A DNA stretch of 50,632 nt from assembly GCA_937922595.1 (NCBI GenBank), contig CALAIY010000076.1, positions 1-50,632 on the forward strand, given 5' to 3'. The DNA comes from an uncultured Verrucomicrobiales bacterium (GTDB lineage: Bacteria; Verrucomicrobiota; Verrucomicrobiia; Verrucomicrobiales; DEV007). The notes under the pieces were generated by a model. The model made no database searches, was not told the origin of the DNA, and saw only the letters and a list, made by a program, of their open reading frames with translations. Made by a program: the position numbers and the translations under genes. Below, piece by piece: positions 16,391-25,035 of this stretch; within the stretch, counting starts at the first letter, position 1; each line of letters begins with the position of its first letter.

Positions 16391-17785
16391 ATGTCCGCCG
16401 AAACCCAAGCTCCCGACGTCGTCGGTGAAGAAGCCCTCACCCCAGCCCAGACACAGCTTTGGCAAAAAGCGAAGAAGGCAGTGGAAGCATCAAACTTCGG
16501 CTACGCGGCGACGATCGCGCAGTCGATTGTGAGCCAAGAGCCCAGGTTCCTCCAGGGCCGTCGCCTCGCACGCAGTGCTGCCGTCCGCCAGAATCAGGGA
16601 CAGAAAAAGAGCTTCGGCTCGAAATCAGCCAGCACTTCGACGGCGAAAGGCCTCGTAAAAAAGGATCCCATGGGTGCGATGGCCGAGCTCGAAAAGCAGC
16701 TCATCATCGACCCTTTTAATAAGGGCGCCAACGAGCTTCTCCACGACGTGGCAGTGGCAAACAACATGCCTTCCGTGGCAGCGTTTGCCCTAGAGACCCT
16801 CTTCGAGGGAAACCCCGATGATTCCAAGCTCGGGCATCGTCTTGGTGATTGGTATCTCTCTCACAATCTCGCAGGAAAAGCCGCCACCGTCTTTAATACG
16901 ATGGTGAAGCGCAATCCGGGCGATCTTGCGGCTTCGCAGAAAGCGATCGCCGCGACAGCTCAAGATTCGATGACCAAGAACAATTGGTCAGAGTCCCAGG
17001 ACATGAAAAACCTCAAGACCGGCAAGGAGGAGGCAAACGACCTGGACATGAAAAACCGCGCAGGCATGACGCGTGAGCAGATCGAAAGCGAAATCGCAAA
17101 GTACCTCGAAAAATACAACGCGAATGCAAACGACATCAACGTCGTGAAGCACCTCGCCGCTCTCTACGAGCAGTATAACGATCTCCCAAGTGCCCTCCAA
17201 TTTTCCGAGTGGGCGCATCACCTCAGTGAGGGCGACGTATCACTCGAAGCCAAGGTCGCCCGCCTTCGCGCAAAGGTGCGCAACGATTCACTCGAAGCTC
17301 TCAAAGCAGATCTCGATGCGAACCCGGATGACGCGGACAAGCAAGCCGAATACGATGCACTCGTCGCGGAATCGACTCAGCAAGCAATCGATGAAGGACG
17401 CGCCGCCGTAGATCGGAACCCCACCGACCCCACAGCTCGCTTCGAGCTTGGCTCCGCGCTCTACAAAGCTGGTGAATACTCAGATGCGATTCAAGAACTC
17501 CAGCGTGCGAAAAATGCCCCGGCGATTCGGACGAAAGTTCTTCTTACTCTCGGTCGCTGCTTCCTTCAGAAAAACATGAACGACCTCGCCGCGACCCAGC
17601 TCTCTGCCGCTGCTGCCGAGATCAACGGGATGGACGAACTCAAGAAAGAGATTCTTTACGACCTCGCTCTCGTTTACGAAAAAGGTGGCGACCAGGAGAA
17701 TTACATCGGCTCGCTCAAGCAAATCTACGAAGCCGATTACGGCTACAAGGACGTCGCCACAAGAGTGGAAGCAAGCTACGCTTAA
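16391..17785 (+). CDS. TPR-repeat protein, cytoplasmic
   Basis: A 464-residue soluble protein without signal peptide, made of tetratricopeptide-like helical pairs, for example RFELGSALYKAGEYSDAIQEL (about 355-375) and the preceding repeats from about 100 onward. A basic Ser/Thr/Lys linker (70-90) separates the first helices from the rest, and a charged stretch (205-235) interrupts the middle. TPR proteins act as scaffolds, so a partner is expected but cannot be named from the context. A strong terminator follows 17 bases after the stop. Its C-rich, A-ending codon use suggests high expression. Confidence 0.8.
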   Translation: MSAETQAPDVVGEEALTPAQTQLWQKAKKAVEASNFGYAATIAQSIVSQEPRFLQGRRLARSAAVRQNQGQKKSFGSKSASTSTAKGLVKKDPMGAMAELEKQLIIDPFNKGANELLHDVAVANNMPSVAAFALETLFEGNPDDSKLGHRLGDWYLSHNLAGKAATVFNTMVKRNPGDLAASQKAIAATAQDSMTKNNWSESQDMKNLKTGKEEANDLDMKNRAGMTREQIESEIAKYLEKYNANANDINVVKHLAALYEQYNDLPSALQFSEWAHHLSEGDVSLEAKVARLRAKVRNDSLEALKADLDANPDDADKQAEYDALVAESTQQAIDEGRAAVDRNPTDPTARFELGSALYKAGEYSDAIQELQRAKNAPAIRTKVLLTLGRCFLQKNMNDLAATQLSAAAAEINGMDELKKEILYDLALVYEKGGDQENYIGSLKQIYEADYGYKDVATRVEASYA

Positions 17786-17802
17786 ACTCCAAAAAACCTC
17801 CA

Positions 17803-17832
17803 AAGCCTCGCACACAAGTGCGGGGCTTTTTT
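17803..17832 (+). terminator. Rho-independent terminator after the TPR gene
   Basis: An 11-bp stem (AAGCCTCGCAC with GTGCGGGGCTT, one G-T pair) closes a four-base loop and is followed by a T run. It follows the TPR stop codon directly and separates it from the PH-domain gene. Confidence 0.9.
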
Positions 17833-17874
17833 GCGCCTTGATATGCTCAAGGTCTCGCCATTAGCTCTTCAGCT

Positions 17875-18381
17875 ATGGCACCTGCACTTGTTCGCTCACT
17901 TTTCTATTTAGCAATGTGTGGGACGCCACTACTGATTGCGGGAGCGATTATCTCATTTTTCCCGATGCCAGGAATTGCGCAGTTTGGCTTTGCCGTGATT
18001 GGAATCGCTTTTGGCGTGGCAATATTTCTCCGAATTTATGGAGATCAGGGGTATAAGTTAAACGCGAAAAATTTGAGCGTGCGCACGCATCTCGCCTCCG
18101 AGATCGTGCCCTATCGCAATATCACCGAAGTGGCTAAAATCAGGCGTGGCAAAAAAGGCGGACGTGACGGGACAGGAGCTAAAGAGCACGTCCAAGTCCG
18201 CTATGAAAAGCCCAATGGAGATCTCGCCACGGTGCAGCTCTCACCGATAGACCCAGGCGCGTTGCTTCATCAGATCGTCGCCGCCTGCCCCCACCTCTCG
18301 GAATACGCACAGGCACGAGTGGTGAAGACGGCCGCATTCCGCGAGGCCGAAGAGGCGATGGCTGAAGAGGACGAACTCTAG
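17875..18381 (+). CDS. Membrane protein with bacterial PH-like domain
   Basis: A 168-residue protein with two membrane helices near the N-terminus (about 8-30 and 34-54), followed by a beta-rich domain (58-130) of the bacterial PH type: GDQGYKLNAKNLSVRTHL, IVPYRNITEVAKI, then HVQVRYEKPNGDLATVQL. Such proteins usually place the PH-like domain on the cytoplasmic side of the membrane. The acidic C-terminus (EEAEEAMAEEDEL) is variable. It is convergent with cheX, five bases apart. The function is unknown. Confidence 0.65.
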   Translation: MAPALVRSLFYLAMCGTPLLIAGAIISFFPMPGIAQFGFAVIGIAFGVAIFLRIYGDQGYKLNAKNLSVRTHLASEIVPYRNITEVAKIRRGKKGGRDGTGAKEHVQVRYEKPNGDLATVQLSPIDPGALLHQIVAACPHLSEYAQARVVKTAAFREAEEAMAEEDEL

Positions 18382-18386
18382 CAATC

Positions 18387-18890
18387 TTAATAGGCGTTAG
18401 ACCCGGCTCTTCCACCTTCGACCGTGGTCAGTGCGAGAACGATCATGCCTTCATGCCCTTTCCAGTGCACGGGGACGCCGATCATCGGACTCCGTGTCTG
18501 GAGCTGAGTGCCACCTTCCCGCGTGCTTACGCTCGGGGTAGATATTACGAAGTGATGCGAAAGTGATTCTCGAGCATTGCCCGAAAGCGTGTTCGCGACT
18601 TCGCCTGCAGCTCCCTCAAGCATATCCGCTTGAGGATCGGTCTCTCCCAGATCAGAAAGTAGCTGCTGGAGTAGCGGAGCATTTGCCGCGAAGACGACAG
18701 TCCCTTTGGCATTCCCCGAGACGGCAATCGCTCCCATATAGGTATAAGGAATGATGCCTTCATTAAGCAGGTAAGGAGTGCCGAGAACGGGTGCCTCATC
18801 AGTGCATTCCTCAAAGTAGCGCGTGGCGCAACGGAGGAACACTTCAAGGTGAACCGAATCAGCAAATGCGGTATTAGTTGCAGTGGCCAT
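18387..18890 (-). CDS. cheX: CheX-like chemotaxis phosphatase
   Basis: A 167-residue CheX/CheC-family protein that would dephosphorylate a CheY-type receiver. The phosphatase signature is present: Glu97 and Asn100 in GEVANTLSGNA, inside a region that matches the family (DMLEGAAGEVAN, then FVISTPSV). I start it at ATG 18890 (MATATNT); a longer frame to 18986 would overlap the receiver gene. It is the last gene of the operon kinase-receiver-cheX, four bases after the receiver stop. The neighbouring receiver is the obvious substrate. Confidence 0.8.
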   Translation of the reverse strand: MATATNTAFADSVHLEVFLRCATRYFEECTDEAPVLGTPYLLNEGIIPYTYMGAIAVSGNAKGTVVFAANAPLLQQLLSDLGETDPQADMLEGAAGEVANTLSGNARESLSHHFVISTPSVSTREGGTQLQTRSPMIGVPVHWKGHEGMIVLALTTVEGGRAGSNAY

Positions 18891-18894
18891 GGCG

Positions 18895-19266
18895 TTAGTT
18901 AGTAACGTAATCTTCGAGGACCTCATCGAGGCCTTCCCGGAGTTCTTCTTGGGTAAAAGGCTTACAGATAAACTGCTCGGCACCAATCTTGAGCGCTTTC
19001 ACAGCCGTGTGGACGTCGGCAAGAGCGGAGATGATAAGAACCCGCACATCTGGATTTCGCTTTATCATTTCTTCAAGCACGCTGAGCCCATCAAGGTGAG
19101 GCATCGTGATATCTAGAGTGACCACATCCGGCTGAAAGGTTTCGAAAGTGGCGAGTGCTTCGAGGCCATCGGCGGCCTGCTCGATTTCTTCGAAAAAATC
19201 TGCAGTGAACACACGCCCTACAGCACGGCGCACCATGGAGGCATCGTCTACGATGAGAAGTTTCAT
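18895..19266 (-). CDS. CheY-like single-domain response regulator
   Basis: A 123-residue receiver domain without output domain. It has the acidic pocket Asp7/Asp8 (IVDDAS), the phosphoacceptor Asp52 (TLDITMP), Ser80 in the usual Thr/Ser position and Lys102 (CKPF). It lies nine bases downstream of the CheA-like kinase and just before cheX, so it is the likely phosphate acceptor of the kinase. No flagellar or pilus genes occur in the window, so its target is open. Confidence 0.9.
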   Translation of the reverse strand: MKLLIVDDASMVRRAVGRVFTADFFEEIEQAADGLEALATFETFQPDVVTLDITMPHLDGLSVLEEMIKRNPDVRVLIISALADVHTAVKALKIGAEQFICKPFTQEELREGLDEVLEDYVTN

Positions 19267-19275
19267 GAGTGTGTG

Positions 19276-21918
19276 TTAGGAAGGGAGTGAGATTTGCTCT
19301 TGTCCGTCGTCGTGCTGGACGGCGACTTTCAATTTTTCAGATCCGATATCGGAGCCTGAAGTTTCAGCTTTGCTGCCGCCTGGTGCCTTCACACGAACGC
19401 GTGGAGCTTTGCGGGGGACTTCCTCTTCAGGAGCAGCGCCGTCATCCTCGAAGGGCTGATTAATAGGCGGCGTAAGATCAGTGCCATCGCCACGGATACG
19501 AAGCATCGTGGTGCGTGTCACTGGTGCGTCGGTAGGCTGTGGATTCCCCTTTTTACGACGGGAATTTTTGCCACCGCCGGTTTTCCCGCGAGCGGGCTGC
19601 TTCTTGGCCGCAATCGCCTCTTTCTTCTTCGGCTGCGAAACCGGAACTTCCAGGGTGAACTGGCAGTAGAGATCTTCGCGGAAGCGGATGTCGAGGCCTC
19701 CATCAAGCTTATCAATGAGTTCGCTCTTGAGAATATGAAGTCCTACGCCACGACCTGAATCTTCATCGGCGTTGTCTGATGTAGAGAAGCCAGGCTCTAG
19801 GATAAGAAGCGCTGCGTGCGCATCATCCATTTCATCTAGCTCCTGCTCCGTAGCGAGACCTTTAGCCAGAGCCTTCTCACGGATCTTATCCATCTGGAGG
19901 CCACGACCATCGTCGCGGAAGCGAATTACTGCGGAGCGGCTGCCATCTTTTTCCTCGCGGAAGTGTGTGCGGACGGTGATGCGTCCATCGGAGTATTTAC
20001 CTTTCTGAAGGCGCTCGGCAGGAGTCTCAATACCGTGGGATACAGAATTGCGCACAAGCTGAACGAAGACGTCCTCAAGACCTTCAAGGACCTTGTCTGG
20101 AAGCTCGTCCAGAGCCGCGCGCTCAAGATCGACAATTGTTGTCTTACCCTGGCGCTTCGATACGGAAGCTGCGAGTTTTTCTAGTGACCCCTGAAAGAGC
20201 TTCGCTGCGGATTCCTCTTCCACTTCGATTGTCTCGCCCGAAGCGGACTGAACAAGTCCTGCTGGGCGCTCGGTCGTGGGACGATATCCCGCAAGCTTCT
20301 CGAGGAGTGATTCAATTTCTTCAGTGTCCATGCGGAGATCACCCACCCCAATGAGGGCACTGATGAACTTATCGCCGGTGACCTGCTTGAGGCCGCGAAG
20401 GTGCTCAAGCTCGTCCTCAATCGCACCGCAGCGCTCGATGAACGGGCTAAGACCACACAGGCCAGCGGCTCCTTTGATCGTGTGCACGGCACGGAAGACG
20501 TCTTCGACTTTTTCCTGGTGCCCGGCGACGACGGCATCGACTCCTTCATTAAGATAGTCGTCGTCCTGAAGGATGACATTGATCTTATCAATCTGCTCAC
20601 GCGACTTGCGAAGGAACGCATGAAGCTCATTCGGATCGGCATTCAGCATATCTACAACAAGCTCAAACTGGCGCTCACGCTTCTTCTCCGCAGAAGCAAG
20701 CTTAGTCTCAAGCTCATGCTGTGCCGTAACATCTGATACGGTGACGAGCACTCGGCTAATCTCGCCATCGGTGTCCATCACCCTGCGGAAACCACAGCGC
20801 AAGACTTTCGAGACGTGCTGCCCATTTTCCCCAGGGAACTGACATTCGAGCTGCTCAAGCGGATTGAATTTCGTGAGCTGACGCTCGCGCTTTCTCCTAT
20901 CGAACTGAAGCTCGAAGTAATCCGTAATCGTATTGTATTCCTTATCGGTAACGAGCGGCTTAAAGAGGTGAAGCAAGCTAATTCCCGAGAGCTGCTTCGC
21001 GTGGAGTATCTTCTCCGCAATTGCAGAATACTGGCCACCAATCTTGTAGTCTCGGTCAATAAGGAAAAGTCCCTGATCTACAGAGTTGAGGATACTTTCT
21101 CCCTCAGCATTTGCCTGAGCGAGTGCAGTCGTGGTCTCCTCAAGCTGGGAGTTTGAAGTTGCCAGCGAGGAGTTCGACTCCGCGAGGCTTCGTGAAGTAA
21201 GGTCTACTTCACGGTCTCGCTCACGTAGTCTCGTGATCATCCGGATAATAATCGCACTAAAAAGACCTAGCAGCGCAATCGTCGCCATGATCTGCACCGT
21301 TTTTACGTTTCCGGCAGCTGCGCCGGAGTTTTCATTCGATACGACGTAGAGTTTATTCGTAGCAGCAAGCAGCGGAATGCCTCCCGCAACGGCCTCTTTC
21401 GCCTCCTGCACCTGAGCAAGCGTCACTTCCGAGCCAGCCTCAATCAGCGGCGCAATCGCTTCATCCATCGCAAGCCAAGCTGCGGCGGTCTCTTTCAGCG
21501 GTTTCTCCATCTCGTAGATCACGCGGCCGATCTCCACCTTGGATACACCATCGATATCCGTGACCATTCCACCAGCAGCCATCGCTTTAATGCTTTCATC
21601 GAAGAGCTGCTTCGTAAATTCCAACTGATGCACTCCAGGTTCACCACTCTTTCCGGCGGCAATCTCTGCCTCCATCTCGTGGAGAAGAAGTGGCGCACGC
21701 TGCGAGAACGTCTGCTGTCGGGTAATGAGGCCATTGATCCGGCGCTCATTCTCCAAGCCTTTGTTCTGATAATAGGTCACTGCGGACATCAGGACGAGGT
21801 TCAACACGACGTAGACACCAATCGAGGAAATCACCCCCCGATAGCGTTGTGCAAATGACTGCCCACCCGATCCATTCGGTGTGGCAGCCCCTTGGGCGGT
21901 ATTTTTTAGTTTACTCAT
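19276..21918 (-). CDS. Membrane CheA-like histidine kinase with PAS and Hpt, no CheW domain
   Basis: An 880-residue sensor kinase. It has a membrane helix at about 29-49, a helical periplasmic sensor (50-205), a second helix (206-227), a coiled coil (235-272), a PAS domain (274-405), and an Hpt domain with His479 in HTIKGAAG. A CheA-type ATPase domain follows (about 595-762): N box LVRNSVSHGIE with Asn624, DDGRG at 669-673, and a G2 box near 721. The CheW-like P5 domain of true CheA is absent. In its place is a long Lys/Arg/Pro-rich tail (763-880). A membrane sensor fused directly to a CheA core, with receiver and CheX downstream, replaces the usual MCP-CheW-CheA array. The stimulus is unknown. 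Confidence 0.88.
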   Translation of the reverse strand: MSKLKNTAQGAATPNGSGGQSFAQRYRGVISSIGVYVVLNLVLMSAVTYYQNKGLENERRINGLITRQQTFSQRAPLLLHEMEAEIAAGKSGEPGVHQLEFTKQLFDESIKAMAAGGMVTDIDGVSKVEIGRVIYEMEKPLKETAAAWLAMDEAIAPLIEAGSEVTLAQVQEAKEAVAGGIPLLAATNKLYVVSNENSGAAAGNVKTVQIMATIALLGLFSAIIIRMITRLRERDREVDLTSRSLAESNSSLATSNSQLEETTTALAQANAEGESILNSVDQGLFLIDRDYKIGGQYSAIAEKILHAKQLSGISLLHLFKPLVTDKEYNTITDYFELQFDRRKRERQLTKFNPLEQLECQFPGENGQHVSKVLRCGFRRVMDTDGEISRVLVTVSDVTAQHELETKLASAEKKRERQFELVVDMLNADPNELHAFLRKSREQIDKINVILQDDDYLNEGVDAVVAGHQEKVEDVFRAVHTIKGAAGLCGLSPFIERCGAIEDELEHLRGLKQVTGDKFISALIGVGDLRMDTEEIESLLEKLAGYRPTTERPAGLVQSASGETIEVEEESAAKLFQGSLEKLAASVSKRQGKTTIVDLERAALDELPDKVLEGLEDVFVQLVRNSVSHGIETPAERLQKGKYSDGRITVRTHFREEKDGSRSAVIRFRDDGRGLQMDKIREKALAKGLATEQELDEMDDAHAALLILEPGFSTSDNADEDSGRGVGLHILKSELIDKLDGGLDIRFREDLYCQFTLEVPVSQPKKKEAIAAKKQPARGKTGGGKNSRRKKGNPQPTDAPVTRTTMLRIRGDGTDLTPPINQPFEDDGAAPEEEVPRKAPRVRVKAPGGSKAETSGSDIGSEKLKVAVQHDDGQEQISLPS

Positions 21919-22056
21919 TGCTCTTTGAAATTTTTTGGGAAGATTGTCCTAAAATTATAACTCTTATTGAAATTATATCAAAATAAATATCAGTTTTTAC
22001 AAATATTTAATTTTTTCGCTTTATAATTTTAATACTTACCGGATATTATCAGAAAT
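21919..22056. promoter_or_regulatory. AT-rich divergent regulatory region
   Basis: This 138-base gap between the kinase operon (minus) and the small acidic gene (plus) is markedly AT-rich compared with its surroundings. It contains several -10-like boxes (TATAAT at 22022-22027; TATTAT at about 22044) and no clear -35 partners at 17 bases. It must hold the promoters for both directions; an AT-rich UP element or curvature is likely. I see no gene here. Confidence 0.4.
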
Positions 22057-22305
22057 ATGTATAATCAGAAACAAGTATCATCTTACGTTTCCCTCGCGAC
22101 GAGCATGATGTCGAAGGTGCTTGGGCGCGGTCAGACCCAACGCATTATCGAAGAGCAAAGCTCCGAACTGACAGGTGATGCCGACGGAATGGTCACGAAA
22201 ACAACCCTCGAAAGCTTCGCCGAAAGCCTCCTCTCCGGAGTTGGCAACTCCGGCAAACAAGCAGCCCTCCGAGATGAGCTCGAAGAAGAGCTCGACGAAC
22301 TTTAA
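22057..22305 (+). CDS. Small acidic hypothetical protein
   Basis: An 82-residue protein that I do not recognise. It is helical in appearance, with a hydrophobic N-terminal half (YVSLATSMMSKVLGRG) and an acidic end (LRDELEEELDEL). The codon use is like that of its neighbours, which supports a real gene. It precedes amt by 32 bases and may be cotranscribed with it; it is divergent from the chemosensory operon. It is not a GlnK/PII protein, which would be the usual amt partner. Confidence 0.55.
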   Translation: MYNQKQVSSYVSLATSMMSKVLGRGQTQRIIEEQSSELTGDADGMVTKTTLESFAESLLSGVGNSGKQAALRDELEEELDEL

Positions 22306-22337
22306 AAACCAACATCGCTACCCGATCCCAAAATCGG

Positions 22338-23813
22338 ATGCCCCCTAATATTATGAATACACTAAACAATCCAAGTCGCACGCCTCTGCGGACGCTCGGT
22401 TTTATCGGAGGTGCCACCATTGCGATATTCGCAATCCTCCAATCGACCTACGGAGCCGACGCTCCAATTTCAATCCCTGGCATCACAGCCCCACTGGAAA
22501 CAGCTAAGGAAGCCGCCATCGCTGCCGTAGAAGCCGAAGATGTCGCCCTCTCCACCCCTGCAGCAGCGGCATTATCTGGCGACGCAAAGACAGTCGAGCT
22601 GAATTTGAATACGCTCTGGATGGTCATCGCAGCCGGCATGGTCTTCCTCATGCAGGCAGGCTTCTGTCTTCTTGAGCTTGGTCTCGTGCGTGCCAAAAAC
22701 ACGATCAACGTGATCATGAAAAACTTCCTCGATATGAGTATCGCCTTCGCCGGTTTCCTCTTCGTCGGAAGTGCCCTCATGTTTGGCGACTCAGTCGGCG
22801 GCTTCATTGGATCCAGCGGATTTTGGCTCTCAGCCTTCCCCGCCGAGCACCCATTTTGGGGCTTCTGGATTTTCCAAGTGATGTTCGCATCCGCCGCAGC
22901 AACCATCGCTTCCGGAGCGATGGCCGAACGGACGAAATTCGTCGGCTACCTTATTTTCTCAGTTTTCATGACCATGCTCATCTACCCCACCCTCGGTCAC
23001 TGGGTATGGGGAAGCTACGGCGGCGCCTACGCAATGGGCGGCGACCAAGGCTGGCTTGAAGCAATGGGCTTTAAAGACTTCGCTGGATCTACAGTCGTTC
23101 ACGGCGTCGGTGGAGCTGCCGCACTTGCAGGAATCATCGTCATCGGCCCCCGTAAAGGTCGCTTTGGTAAATCCGGCCGGGCGCGCTTCATCCCCGGGCA
23201 CAACCTCCCACTCGCCGCGCTCGGCACCTTCATCCTTTGGTTCGGATGGTTTGGGTTCAACGGCGGATCCACCCTCGTCAGTGATGCCGGTGTCGCCCGT
23301 GTCCTTGTGAACACTGCCGTTGCTGGAGCACTTGGATCACTCATGTCCATGATCGCATTCTGGATCACTCAAGGTCGCTCCGACCTCGGTATCGCACTGA
23401 ACGGCGCCCTCGGTGGACTCGTTGCCGTCACCGCATGCGCCGACATCGTCTCCCCCGCTCTCGCCGCCGGAGTCGGCATGATCGCCGGTCTCATCGCAAA
23501 CAGCGGTGGCACCCTCCTCGAAAAACTCGGCCTCGACGACGTTGTTGGAGCCGTCCCCGTGCACCTTTTCAACGGAATCTGGGGCACCCTCTGCGTCGCC
23601 CTATTCAATGAAGACGGTTTCTCCATCAACATCCTCGGCATTCAAGCTCTTGGAGCCTTCCTTATCCCCACCGTCTCGTTTGCCGCCTCATACATGGTGT
23701 TCCGCTTTGCCGACGCCGTCGTAGGAATGCGAGCCACGGAAGAAGAGCAGGAAGACGGTCTCGATGCCGCCGAGCACGCAGCCAACGCCTACCCAGACTT
23801 CGTCACCGACTGA
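22338..23813 (+). CDS. amt: Ammonium transporter Amt
   Basis: A 491-residue Amt/AmtB-family channel that brings ammonium into the cell. Asp247 and His255 (FAGSTVVHGVGG) and His409 (VPVHLFNGIWGT) match the conserved substrate-site residues of AmtB. The C-terminal tail (ATEEEQEDGLDAAEHAANAY) is the conserved cytoplasmic regulatory tail. About 90 residues precede the first conserved helix, including a signal-like helix (17-39), which suggests a cleaved signal peptide. The start may be ATG 22338 or ATG 22353; a small hairpin (22322-22337) ends directly before the first. No PII gene is adjacent. Confidence 0.93.
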   Translation: MPPNIMNTLNNPSRTPLRTLGFIGGATIAIFAILQSTYGADAPISIPGITAPLETAKEAAIAAVEAEDVALSTPAAAALSGDAKTVELNLNTLWMVIAAGMVFLMQAGFCLLELGLVRAKNTINVIMKNFLDMSIAFAGFLFVGSALMFGDSVGGFIGSSGFWLSAFPAEHPFWGFWIFQVMFASAAATIASGAMAERTKFVGYLIFSVFMTMLIYPTLGHWVWGSYGGAYAMGGDQGWLEAMGFKDFAGSTVVHGVGGAAALAGIIVIGPRKGRFGKSGRARFIPGHNLPLAALGTFILWFGWFGFNGGSTLVSDAGVARVLVNTAVAGALGSLMSMIAFWITQGRSDLGIALNGALGGLVAVTACADIVSPALAAGVGMIAGLIANSGGTLLEKLGLDDVVGAVPVHLFNGIWGTLCVALFNEDGFSINILGIQALGAFLIPTVSFAASYMVFRFADAVVGMRATEEEQEDGLDAAEHAANAYPDFVTD

Positions 23814-23837
23814 GTCTAGAACTTCCCCACCCATCAC

Positions 23838-23879
23838 GGGCGCAGCGCTTGCATTATGCAGGCACTGCGCCCTTTTTTT
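23838..23879 (+). terminator. Rho-independent terminator after amt
   Basis: An inverted repeat GGGCGCAG/CTGCGCCC is separated by about 18 bases and is followed by seven T residues. It lies 25 bases after the amt stop. Confidence 0.85.
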
Positions 23880-23977
23880 GTTTCCCCCCCTCAAAGCGCC
23901 CTCTCTCCAGCCGATTCATCGTGAATCGCCTACACCCTCTGAAAGTCACAAATATATCACCCCTAAAAAGCAAATTC

Positions 23978-24006
23978 TAGACAGGACTCTTACTCCAGAG
24001 TATAGG
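23978..24006 (+). promoter_or_regulatory. Sigma-70-like promoter, probably leaderless start
   Basis: TAGACA (23978-23983) and TATAGG (24001-24006) are exactly 17 bases apart. The ATG of the oxidoreductase begins seven bases after the -10, so transcription would start at or next to the initiation codon. A 5-bp inverted repeat (ACTCT/AGAGT) lies between the two hexamers, a place where MerR-type or repressor proteins often bind. Confidence 0.5.
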
Positions 24007-24013
24007 ATCGCCC

Positions 24014-25033
24014 ATGAGAGCTATAGGGATATCAGATTATCTCCCAGTCACTCACCCCCAATGCCTTCTCGATGTAACGTTGCCTGATCCCACTCCTCGG
24101 AGCCAAGATCTAGTCATCGAGGTGGAAGCTATTTCTGTAAACCCAGTCGATGCCAAAATAAGAAGATCGGCACCCGGTAAACAGGAAGAGCCTCCTCGCA
24201 TCCTAGGGTGGGACGTCTGTGGGATCGTGCGCGCCACCGGAAAAGAAGTCAGCGGCTTCTCTCCTGGGCAACGCGTTTTTTATGCAGGCGACATCACGCG
24301 CCCCGGAGGAAACAGCCAGCTTCACCTCGTAGACCATCGCATTGCAGCCATCGCCCCACCCGGGCTCACACCAGCACAAGCCGCCGCCCTTCCCCTCACC
24401 ATGCTCACCGCCTGGGAATCGCTCTACGAGCGCCTCAGGATCGACCGCGCCGGCGCCGATTCAGGATCCAGCATCCTTATTATTGGTGGAGCCGGCGGCG
24501 TAGGTAGCGCCGCAATTCAGCTCGCCAAACTCGCCGGGCTTAAGGTAATCGCCACCGCCTCACGCCCCGAATCCGCCGCTGCATGCATCCGCTTCGGAGC
24601 CGATGCCACCATCGATCACACCTCCCCTCTCCTCCCCCAGCTAGAAGCCACCGGGCACCGCGAAATTCGCTTCATCGCCAATTTTGCCAGCACCTCCCAA
24701 TACTGGGATCAGATGGCCACAATCATCGCCCCCCTCGGTCGTATCGTCCTCGCCGTAGAGCCTGAGCGCCCGCTCGACTTCGGAGGCTTACTCAAAGAAA
24801 AAAGCGTCACCATCGGCTGGGAATTCATGTTTACCCGCGCCCGCTTTGGCACCGAAGATATCGCCCACCAAGGCTTCATCCTTGGGGAAGTTTCCCGCCT
24901 AGTAGCATCTGGCCGCCTCCAGACCACGCTCAATCGCACACTCTCTCCCATCTGCGCAGACACCCTAATACGCGCCCACCAAATGATTGAATCCGGCCAC
25001 ACCACCGGAAAAATCGCCCTCTCCGGGTGGTAA
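24014..25033 (+). CDS. Zinc-type alcohol dehydrogenase-like (quinone) oxidoreductase
   Basis: A 339-residue medium-chain dehydrogenase/reductase. The N-terminal GroES-like domain contains SVNPVDAKIR and ILGWDVCGIV. The Rossmann domain has the NADPH-binding motif GGAGGVGSAA (about 157-166). The zinc-binding cysteines of true alcohol dehydrogenases are absent, so it is more like NADPH:quinone or enone reductases of the ZADH/YhdH type. The window gives no substrate. The gene stands alone, convergent with the SGNH hydrolase two bases away, and has its own promoter. Confidence 0.87.
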   Translation: MRAIGISDYLPVTHPQCLLDVTLPDPTPRSQDLVIEVEAISVNPVDAKIRRSAPGKQEEPPRILGWDVCGIVRATGKEVSGFSPGQRVFYAGDITRPGGNSQLHLVDHRIAAIAPPGLTPAQAAALPLTMLTAWESLYERLRIDRAGADSGSSILIIGGAGGVGSAAIQLAKLAGLKVIATASRPESAAACIRFGADATIDHTSPLLPQLEATGHREIRFIANFASTSQYWDQMATIIAPLGRIVLAVEPERPLDFGGLLKEKSVTIGWEFMFTRARFGTEDIAHQGFILGEVSRLVASGRLQTTLNRTLSPICADTLIRAHQMIESGHTTGKIALSGW

Positions 25034-25035
25034 CA

